In this document: in pieces, positions 22,901 to 64,000 of the stretch | Position numbering within the stretch: the first letter of the stretch is position 1 | Layout of the letters: every line of letters starts with the position of its first letter | Assembly: GCA_003991915.1 (NCBI GenBank) | Contig: RQTK01000355.1 | Span: 1-64,000, forward strand | Source: Elysia chlorotica | Taxonomy: Eukaryota; Mollusca; Gastropoda; Plakobranchidae | Length of the DNA: 64,000 bases | Reading direction: 5' to 3' | The notes under the pieces: model-generated | What the model saw: only the letters and a program-made list of their open reading frames with translations | Database searches by the model: none | Told to the model about the DNA's origin: nothing | Translations under genes and position numbers: made by a program

Positions 22901-23485
22901 AAACTAATTTTTACACGCCTAGGATCATGCCTATATCTTTGAGAAGCATGAATGTGCAGTGGAGAATTCAAACCAATGCAGGCTTCATAGCTTTGAAAAG
23001 GTGCTATTATTTGTGTTTGCTTTTGTCATGTCCAAGAGATATAACAAAAAAAAGGTACACTAATGGATTACATATTTTTTACGTTTTCCTCAGATGAGAA
23101 GAGATCAAAGAAGATGGTTTCAACCACCTCGTATGTACCATCAGGTCCACCCCCTATCAAAGATATTGCTGTTTTTTTACGGTACATGGAACGCAAAGAT
23201 GACAATGATCGGCGCCTCAAGCAAGATGACATTGATCTTCGGCGAGGAGAATTAGAGCTTCACAAGAAAGAGCTTGAGCTTCAGCGTGAGCGATTTGAAT
23301 TTGAACGACTTGAGAGACAGGCTCACTTAGACCTGCTCAAGGCTCAATTAGAGGTACTCACTTCTCAGCGCACTCAGCAGCAGCAGCAACAGAAACTGGT
23401 TTTGGCTGATCCTAAAGGTGACGGAAGTGGTGTCACTGAATACACAATTGTTGTGAACAATGATCAGGCTTTTGCAACACAATAA
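16659..23485 (+). CDS. gene B: FAR1/ZSWIM3-N-like, Myb-like, AT-hook, coiled-coil protein (473 aa, six coding exons)
   Basis: Join 16659-16971, 19408-19570, 20232-20354, 21806-22027, 22507-22715, 23094-23485: 1,422 nt, frame kept throughout. An in-frame TAA at 16650-16652, just before the ATG, fixes the start. Architecture as in gene A: longer acidic N-terminus (1-70, with EQMEQME), zinc module (about 72-195; C139, C165, H187, H190), Myb/SANT-like domain (about 203-299), AT-hook RGRP at 312-315, coiled coil (about 366-430), poly-Q (438-443) and the conserved tail. Gene A has Cys-Thr-His where gene B has Cys-Gln-Asn at the first metal site, so that His is not a ligand. Exons 3, 4 and 6 equal those of gene A in length; introns are unrelated in sequence and size, so the duplication is not recent. 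Likely nuclear; function unknown. Confidence 0.85.
17020..17110. repeat. cluster of TTGCAACTTT-type words, part 1
   Basis: GAAAGTTGCAACTTTCCCG is itself nearly palindromic. TTTTTGCAACTTTTCCCG and TTTCGCAACTTTC follow within 70 bp. A matching cluster lies at 18060-18155, so the two may be subterminal arrays of one transposon. Confidence 0.5.
17482..17682 (+). mobile_element. tRNA-derived SINE, family 2, copy 2
   Basis: Box-A-like GGTGGTCTAAGGGTAGAGC, B-box-like GGTTTCGATTCC, then TTGAGTCAGTGTCAG and the end GACAGATTCGTTTTCTCTTA. Order and spacing match the copy at 1622-1795. It lies in intron 1 of gene B, between the two TTGCAACTTT clusters. Confidence 0.7.
17925..17958. repeat. isolated end of a CAGTGGTCTC-type TIR element
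   Basis: TTTTCTTGTCTCCCGGGCGG followed by GGAGACCACAGTA closely matches the right end of the element at 20933-21543 (TCTTGTCTCCTGAGGGGCGG, GAGACCACTGTA). No partner end was found nearby. Confidence 0.5.
18060..18155. repeat. cluster of TTGCAACTTT-type words, part 2
   Basis: Five spaced words: CGTTTTGCAACTTGTC, GCTGCAACCTTTTGCAACTT, TTTTTGCAACTTTTGCC and CACAACTTTC. It pairs with the cluster at 17020-17110 in intron 1 of gene B. Confidence 0.5.
18160..19400. other. remaining part of gene B intron 1
   Basis: AT-rich sequence with no supported exon or recognisable element. Short ORFs here have no conserved motif. Confidence 0.4.
19408..19570 (+). CDS. gene B coding exon 2 (zinc module, part 1)
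   Basis: Acceptor CTCCTTGCAG, donor AA|GTGAGT. Encodes residues 105-158, with FKPKSATSIEFANERRVRD and VKMVCQNYG (C139). It is three nucleotides longer than the gene A exon, from a one-codon difference in the basic linker. Confidence 0.85.
20232..20354 (+). CDS. gene B coding exon 3 (zinc module, part 2)
   Basis: A 123-bp exon: GCEAMVHLRYKGGTLNIVS, then C-N-L-E-H-K-N-H-A. C165, H187 and H190 are the candidate ligands. Acceptor TTTTCTTCTGCCAG, donor AG|GTAAAT. Confidence 0.87.
20658..20925. mobile_element. CAGTGGAAACC-type pogo/Tigger-like element, partial
   Basis: Begins CAGTGGAAACCATATAATTC after a TA and is homologous to 12119-12425 (shared TTTGAATTAGGAGGATTC, GTTTTCTTTCTATAGCAACC, TGCCTATTGGTGGTG). 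The inner right side contains AACTTCGAATTATAAG, complementary in style to the left end. It directly abuts the next element. Confidence 0.6.
20933..21543. mobile_element. CAGTGGTCTCTG TIR element with TA duplication (611 bp)
   Basis: The left end is CAGTGGTCTCTGTG; the right end on the other strand is CAGTGGTCTCTGCC. Both are flanked by TA (20931-20932 and 21544-21545). This gives a 12-bp perfect terminal inverted repeat of Tc1/mariner/pogo style. No transposase is present. It lies in intron 3 of gene B. Confidence 0.8.
21806..22027 (+). CDS. gene B coding exon 4 (Myb/SANT-like domain)
   Basis: Encodes about residues 200-273: FTDDIDHLMAKVVLEHNPF, tryptophans in HW and EKEW, then KTVTVRVVKKRIRFLIDRYM, identical to gene A in the basic third helix. 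Acceptor TTTCAAACAG, donor AA|GTAAGA. Confidence 0.87.
22507..22715 (+). CDS. gene B coding exon 5 (AT-hook)
   Basis: Encodes residues 274-343. APLPDDEMGIILYELAKAKQ is identical to gene A. ARKRGRPRKYPRPESEEDEE follows, with the AT-hook at 312-315. It is 15 nt longer than the gene A exon. Phase 2 in, phase 1 out. Confidence 0.85.
23094..23485 (+). CDS. gene B coding exon 6 (coiled coil, poly-Q, stop)
   Basis: Encodes about residues 344-473 with TAA at 23483-23485. A Pro-rich linker (PSGPPP) precedes IAVFLRYMERKDDNDRRLKQ, the charged helix, QRTQQQQQQ and the tail GDGSGVTEYTIVVNNDQA. The tail is nearly identical in both paralogues, so it is under strong constraint. Confidence 0.87.
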
Positions 23486-23625
23486 GAGGCCTACTGTGTT
23501 GATGATGGAGATTCAAAATATCATCTGTAATGATATACAACTGATAAGAACATTTTGGCTCTTGGAAGAAGTGTTTGTATAATAACTATGTTAAGAACAA
23601 TTTGATTGAAATATTGAAAGTTAGG

Positions 23626-23631
23626 AATAAA
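23626..23631 (+). terminator. poly(A) signal of gene B
   Basis: AATAAA in the context TTAGGAATAAACTTAAAG, 141 nt after the stop codon. A SINE fragment lies about 110 bp further downstream. Confidence 0.65.
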
Positions 23632-23740
23632 CTTAAAGTTAATGTTTTCTCCCTTCTGGTTCAAGTGTCTAAAAAACAAATAATTAGATAATCAAACTTT
23701 AAGCTCTGGATCTCAGCAGATACATAACTTGCACTAAGTG

Positions 23741-23829
23741 TCAGTCTTGGGGCCCGTCCACAATATAGCCTATAATAATTTAATATAGTGCTGATGTTGG
23801 ACGTTAAACCAACTCAACAACCATCAACA
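23741..23829 (+). mobile_element. 5'-truncated SINE, family 1, with 11-bp target-site duplication
   Basis: Only the 3' portion is present (CAGTCTTGGGGCCCGTCCAC, GTGCTGATGTTGGACGTTAA). It is bounded by a perfect TGCACTAAGTG at 23730-23740 and 23830-23840. A small internal duplication (TATAATAATTTAATATAG) sets it apart from copy 3. Confidence 0.85.
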
Positions 23830-23841
23830 TGCACTAAGTGA

Positions 23842-25084
23842 CTGAGTCATCAATGCTTTTCAATTATCCTTATCAGGTTGCAAAGATTGAAGTAAAATGC
23901 TTTCAAAAAAATCGTAAACCATTGATGCAAAAATGTCTATTCATAATTTATATGCACTCCTATGTAATGAAGATCAGATAGAGACAAGTTTTTGTATAAT
24001 AAAACAGTGTACAGGAAGCTATGAAAATTTAAAGACTATCAAATATTTCAAGCAAGCTGGACAGAAAGGGCATGCGCACCTCCCCACCCCCCTTCATTTC
24101 AATCATATAGTGGCTATGATCAAATTGGTACGTCTTTCGCCAAAGATTAGTGAACTAGATTTTTTTTCATGGGACCTCCTTGCATCAATTCCTATTTTAG
24201 TTCTAATTAGATGAGGGCACAACTCAATATTAAGTATTTTGAATAAGCTGTTCAGTTGCAAGGTTCGACTTTACCAGAACATGAGTTATAATTGCAAATT
24301 GTTACACTTATAGGTACTTGAAAAAAACTTGTTTCTTAACACTCAAGCTGAGCATAAGGTAATGGTGTTTTTATCAGAGAGTAGAGAGGGAAAAGGGAGC
24401 ACTGCTGTTTATACTTTTTTTTTGTATCATTGTATGCAACTCTAATCATTTACAAAGTCCAGAAACGACTCTAATGATGTGTTGTTGAAAATAAGCCACC
24501 GTTGAAAAACAAAATTATCACTTCACCCAAATTGGATTATTTGTTAAAGTCCTCATTGGAGGAAAAAATACTCTTTATGAAGATGATGTGTCTGACATGA
24601 GTGGACTTACACAAACCCATTGTACATATCTTTTCATCAAGTTTATGTATATCATTCTGTCCCTTTTTCATGATTAAAATTACATGTATCTACCTCAATT
24701 TCTTTTGCATTAATTACATTGTTTTTCTCTCTGTCTTGGTTCTAAAGGACTTTATTATAAATGCTTGTGTAGGAGTGGGTCTACACAATAGAGTAGTTTG
24801 TATCACCTTGCTATTTTGAGGAATATTACAACAAAAAGAAAAAGAAAAAGACATTGTAATAGATGAATCTAGAACCTAGTGTTTACAAACCTCATAGCAA
24901 ACGTGAAAGAGGATAATTTAAAAGGGGTTTGCGACATTACTTTCCTCTTTTATTCATAATCACTGTTGTTAATAATACATGTGTATTAACTTTTTAAAGG
25001 CTTATTTTGGGAGCAATGACAAAAACACTTGACTGCCTACAAGTTCCGCTCGCTTCTACATGACTGGCTTAGCAACTCAGGACT
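23842..25084. other. spacer downstream of gene B
   Basis: AT-rich sequence with no supported gene or recognisable element. Confidence 0.45.
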
Positions 25085-25690
25085 GGGCCATGCGGAGTGC
25101 CAAGTAACTGACACTGGTACAGTGGTAGTGGGCCTTCATTCATACTTTATTCTTCCTTTTCTATCATGCGAGAAACTTGTGAATGGGTGCAAATGCTCTT
25201 AAATTCTTAAAATATCCGCCATTGAAATCAATGAATATTTGGCGAATTTTTGATCTCCCAGTCACATATTGACGGTTATATCACTGGTCATATCCATAGG
25301 CTGAATCTTAACGAAAGGAAAGGGGCAAAATACGCTACCCCCCCTCTCCCAATCCTTGTAGAGATCTTGGGTAACCTGGTGGTGTTTAGTCCCCGTGCAA
25401 AGAAGGTTGGATGTAGGGGAAGATGGCGATGAAAGCCATGCTTTGAGTATCATCAGTATGAAACGCCGCCCCATTGAGACACAGACAAACACACACTGTT
25501 GTGAAACAAGCGCTTGCTACATTGCATGTTGAGCTCCACTCTGTTCTGTTTGTGTAACTGTGGGCTTGTAATTGCAATTGGCTCACTTTTACTGAGTTTA
25601 TTTGTATAGTAGCCTGACACGCACGGTAACTGCTGCTGCTTTGCTTGATAATCTTCGATCATTACTGCCCCCTGATAACTCCATTTGTCG
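25085..25690. repeat. unnamed dispersed repeat, copy 2
   Basis: Its 3' part (25490-25670) matches 1925-2090 block by block: GCATGTTGAGCTC, AACTGTGGGCTTGTAATTGC, TTGGCTCACTTTTAC, GGTAACTGC, GCTTGATAATCTTCG. The 5' part shares GTGGGCCTTCATTCA with copy 1, then diverges across about 300 bp that are absent from copy 1. Confidence 0.65.
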
Positions 25691-25790
25691 TGGTCTGCTT
25701 TCGCAAACAGACGGTGCGATATTCAGCAGGTGTTCAAAATGGTCTATTTTTGTAGAAATTCGTGGGATGTAGATTGTAGTTGAATTTACA

Positions 25791-25900
25791 GTGGAAACCT
25801 CACAACAGGTAGTCTGATAAACCGAACTTTGCAAAAGAAAAGGTTAATTTGTTACATTTGGCTCTATTAAAATCACACCCAGTCACCCGTGCTAGACCCA
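25791..25900. mobile_element. solo end of a CAGTGGAAACCTC pogo/Tigger-like element
   Basis: CAGTGGAAACCTCACAACAG, then CTGATAAACCGAA. This matches, on the other strand, the right end of the element at 12119-13111. The extent to the right is not defined. Confidence 0.5.
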
Positions 25901-28110
25901 GATTGGCCATCTGGCCACCAGGCGGCCTTCAAAGCGCCAAGTTTTTAAGTTTTTACCAAGTTTGACAATATTTTCTTGTATGCTAATGAATAAAAAATAA
26001 TATGTGTCACTTAGTTTAGTTCACTTCTAAATAATTGGCAAATTAAGACATAGACATAGTAGTTAAAGCTATTAATGTGCCTAAAGGATTAAAAAAAAAT
26101 GCTGTTTAGGAAAACGTACAGTAATACTAGTATATGTTCATTGATAGTTGTTGATAACATACTCTTTTTATTTAAAAAATTCAGCTAAATAAAGTAGCAA
26201 TTACTGAGTCACTGAAACATATTTTTAGAATTCAAATGGTGGGAAGAGAGACGAAACCAAAAACAGAAATTGTTTTTTGAAGATTTATTTTATGGTACAA
26301 TTTGTAATTGTAGCAGAAAAATGATATAAATGGTATGCACATAATTATATCATAATTTACTATATGACTAAATTTACTTCCTGTTTTGGTTAACTAACTA
26401 CAACAAAAGGACTAAATGCTTATAAATATTTTGTGAGTAAAAACTGAAAGGAATTAGTTGTTTCCAGCTTTAATTTAAGAGTTTGGCACACTTCTCCAGT
26501 GTTAAATAGTATAATCCCATGGCAATCCTTTATACATTGTTTATACATATGTAAAGAAAAATTTTCACTGGGGCCCAACGAAAGATCCATGATGTGACTT
26601 ACAGCCTATTGAGGAGTGCTACTAAGCCATGAAATCTTAGAGAGTATCGCCCAAACTCTACTTACTTTACAATTTAATATTTATTTATCTTATCACAGGA
26701 GATGACTATGTATTTCTTGTAACTGGACGGACTTCAAGCTAGCTCATTTTTTATTGAAGAGAGCAAAAAAAGTAAACATTCTCTGCACAGTAAAAAACAG
26801 TAACATCAAAAGAAAAAAAATCGAAATCAACTGCATTTGCTCTGCACAGCACAAAACATAAGCATCGAAAGGACAAATTTGCAACAAGTAAGTGCAGTTC
26901 ATGGAGTGGATAAATTAAAAGCCTGTATCAATAAATCAATACACCTTACTGTTATGACAATAAAATTTGACACAAATACATTTTTGTTGCGCACATAATA
27001 TGTAGAAGTATTAATTATTAAAAATTTTAAGGAAAAGACATTTCTTTGTCTTTCTATTTAAAAAAAATTATCACAGAAAATGTTTTGCAGCTAAGAAAGA
27101 TTGGACAGCTATAAAATGATCATTATAGACTCTTTGGAATAATGCTTGAGTAAAACATAAATTTGCAACACAATAACAAAAAAAAAACTACCAGTACCAC
27201 ATAAGATTCAGAGCAGCAGAAATTCTCATCTAAAAATGTAAATCCTATAAAAGTTTAGACAGGATACATAACTATAGTCATGATCACTCATGCATCAGTA
27301 ATAGATCCTAAAAGTTTAATGGAAAATCTTATTTCAGCAAATAGAGGGACTTTCTTTCTCTACTCCATTCACACCTGCATGTGTAGATTTTTCACTCAGC
27401 AATAGATGTGCATTCATGATGAAAATCTATAGGATATTTTTCAACCTCTTTTGGTTGCTGCTCTCGAAAGGCAAGAAAAACAACAACAAAAAAACAAAGA
27501 TTATTTGCGAACAGGTAACATTTTGGGATAAAGAGGTTTCTTCCTAAGATTTTAAAACATTGATGATGCCTTTTGAATTTGAAAAATTATACATGAGCAT
27601 GGACGGACTAATTTTTAATTGTTAAACACTCATAAGCTAATAAGGCTCAACCTCAGAGGGAAAAATATTTACCAAATGGAATCTTTATATCAAAATTTTT
27701 GCATTTACACTTAAAAAAGATTTAAATCTGTTCATACAAATAAATCAATAAATCAATAAAAAAAAATCAAAGATGACAAAATCAACAAGAAGTTGAGAAA
27801 CCATACATATGCTTCCTGTCTTATTTTATAAATAATTCATTTAAAAATAACATGACTTAACCAGGATATCACTGTAATATTTTATTTATACTATAATTTC
27901 TATCCTAAATACATTTTACTTAAGGCAGAACTGATTGCTAAGTTAATAATACTAGAAGGAATACAGTAGTCACCATTTTTAACATCTTGAATAATGAGAA
28001 CTGTTTTTCTCTCTATTTGCGTCCTATAATTTACTTTGGAAATAACGAGAACCCATAAGGGTTAAACCTGCTAATAACTAGAATCGAGCTTTGAACCCAA
28101 CTAAACCCAA
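25900..28110. other. AT-rich spacer, gene-free
   Basis: No ORF with coding character and no clear element. Part of it may be 3' UTR of the minus-strand gene if a distal poly(A) site is used. Confidence 0.4.
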
Positions 28111-28111
28111 C

Positions 28112-28354
28112 TTAATAAAATTGAGAAAGGTCTGGGCACCTCCCCAGACCGGCATTGAGTGCCGTGTGGGTTATTCCCCAGTACCCCTTCCTAGTCACTG
28201 AAGGTGACCCTACACATTTCCCTACCAACGATGACATTAGTGAGAACTCTGCCCAACCCAATGCAGCTCTTGGTGTATTATCGTCGTAAACAAGGCTGTC
28301 CAATGCAAATCTAGGCAGTAGACTAGCCAAGCCCATTCCTAGCCCCGTATTCAT
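28112..28354 (-). other. GC-richer island with an 80-codon open frame
   Basis: Base composition rises sharply against the AT-rich flanks. An open frame of 80 codons begins MNTGLGMGLASLLPRF and ends in PDLSQFY. Nearby GGTCTGGG-CACCT-CCCCAGACC forms a hairpin. It lies 385 bp beyond the stop of the minus-strand gene, so it may be in its 3' UTR, a separate exon or a repeat fragment. I do not recognise the protein. Confidence 0.3.
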
Positions 28355-28703
28355 GTACCATAATCGCCATCTAGAGTCAACACAATGTTGTTAAAGGTAA
28401 AGTTTTATCTTCTTGCATCTTCCTATCACCAAACTCATAAATTTATTAGGGAATGGAGGTGGGCCTATCTTGTTTTATCGGTCGAGTGTAAAAGATACAT
28501 GTAGATCTAAAGAACTTTGCCTTGCGTCAAGCACTTACCAATTACAATTTAAAAAGGGGATATAGTCAAGGTAACAAAAATTAGGCTACAATTTTTCTAT
28601 TTTAACAAATCCCTCTTTAGGTCTTATTTTGGGAATGAAGTGAACCCTGGCTATACGAGAGTTATCAAGAAAAACAATAACTCTCGTTATTACCGAGTTT
28701 ACC

Positions 28704-28713
28704 TGTAAATTTA
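28704..28713 (-). terminator. candidate proximal poly(A) signal of the coiled-coil gene
   Basis: The minus strand reads CAATAAATTT about 30 nt after the stop codon; another AATAAATTT lies near 28,440. Which is used cannot be told from sequence. Confidence 0.35.
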
Positions 28714-28738
28714 TTGAACAATCATTATCTCATTAGAA

Positions 28739-63041
<34,303 letters not shown>

Positions 63042-64000
63042 CTGCAAGAGGAGTGGTAGTTGCCAGTAAAGATAAAAATTCATATATTTCACAAGGAAAA
63101 TTTTCAGGAAAAATTGCCTCATCATGAACAGGCATTCAGAGATTTAAAAAAAAATCTGTCATATTATTAGGCAGGTGATAAGAAAAGTTTTCACATTTAC
63201 GATGGGAATAAAAAAAAATTAGCTCTCTATTTATTTGTAGGGAAATTATAATTATGTTCAAGGCAATTAGTTTCAAATTAATAAAATTGATATAAATTCT
63301 AATTATTTTTGGTGGTGAATTCTGCCTTTTTATGCTGTTGTTGTAGGGAGAGAGAGAGAGAGAGAGGGGGGGGGGGTCCAGTCAACTTTGCTTGTTCCAA
63401 AAAGGATTACATCTTCATTTCTTTTTCTGGATAGTCAACGCATTAATTATGATGAGTACAGAAGAGTAAAGCAGACTGCATTAATGATTTTACAGAGATT
63501 ATACTTAAATGAATAGTTTGAGGGATACAAAATGAAAGAATTTACAAGTATAGATAATTACAAAAAGAAGAATGGATGATTACAAATATCAAGCTATGTA
63601 ATATTTTGTGATGTAGACTATACATGTATAGATCAAGAAAGAGAGCAACTAGTAAATGTCTTTCAAAAGTACTTAACCATTTACTTTATGTTGCTGATAT
63701 ACTTCTATCAAAAAAACTTTGAGCTAAAAATTTTTTCTAAACATTAAACATTGCTTGCGTCAGATCTACCACTCTTCAATAGTGCTTTATCACAAAATGT
63801 GGGGTTACCTACAACAACAAGTTTAATAGATAATTTAACATTTCACACCCTACCACTGCATGTGACAAACACAATTTAGTTAAGTTTTTCAGTTATACAT
63901 TAAAAACCACAAATATTTGAAAAAGAATTAAAAAAAAAAACATTTGAAGAGCAGATTTTGCATATTTATTTATGTGTCAATACTATCCAAAACAAATTAT
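63042..64000. other. 5'-ward intron of the coiled-coil gene, runs off the window
   Basis: A short AG array (63348-63366) with an 11-G run follows the microexon on the upstream side. No further exon is recognised before the window ends. Confidence 0.45.

Overview
This is eukaryotic nuclear DNA. It is AT-rich, its genes are split into short exons with GT-AG introns, and introns and spacers are full of short non-autonomous DNA transposons, tRNA-derived SINEs and microsatellites. The gene style, the SINE 3' tail (a motif like TTGGACGTTAAACCAACTC) and clusters of AGATCT/TCTAGA words suggest a mollusc, most likely a gastropod. That is inference; nothing here fixes the species. No bacterial features, CRISPR arrays, rRNA or independent tRNA genes were seen.

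Positions 1-4,700 are spacer upstream of gene A and very repeat-rich: three SINE copies of two families, a 79-bp tandem duplication, two TIR elements of pogo/Tigger type and a copy of an unnamed dispersed repeat. Positions 4,735-14,369 (gene A, 449 aa) and 16,659-23,485 (gene B, 473 aa) are tandem paralogues on the + strand. Each has six coding exons with identical intron positions and phases, and a 5'-UTR intron just upstream of the ATG exon. Both encode an acidic N-terminus, a FAR1/ZSWIM3-N-like zinc-binding module, a Myb/SANT-like helical domain, an AT-hook (RGRP) and a C-terminal charged coiled coil with a poly-Q stretch and an almost invariant tail. They look like nuclear DNA-binding proteins, perhaps descended from transposon-derived DNA-binding domains. 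Positions 23,490-28,740 are a gene-poor convergent spacer.

Positions 28,739-63,041 on the - strand hold the 3' part of a very long coiled-coil gene (33 coding exons assembled here, 1,378 codons plus stop, 5' end outside the window). I could not name it with confidence; long centrosomal or Golgi rod proteins such as CCDC18 are candidates only. Its exon layout is striking. Upstream of 40,302 every intron is phase 0, and 18 of 23 exons are exact multiples of 21 bp (one heptad), mostly 84 or 168 bp (28 or 56 codons). This is an exon-encoded heptad-repeat rod built by exon duplication. Downstream the regularity stops and the exons encode a distinct C-terminal region. At 40,130 the reading frame also runs on for 262 more codons through the would-be intron to a stop at 39,343, with an AATAAA beyond. 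That suggests an alternative 3' terminal exon.

The introns of this gene hold a 670-bp TTAA-bounded MITE, an antisense RTE-type LINE fragment ending about 20 bp from a splice donor, a long (TC)n tract starting 10 bp inside an intron, (GAT)n and (TTA)n microsatellites and a 151-bp tandem duplication.
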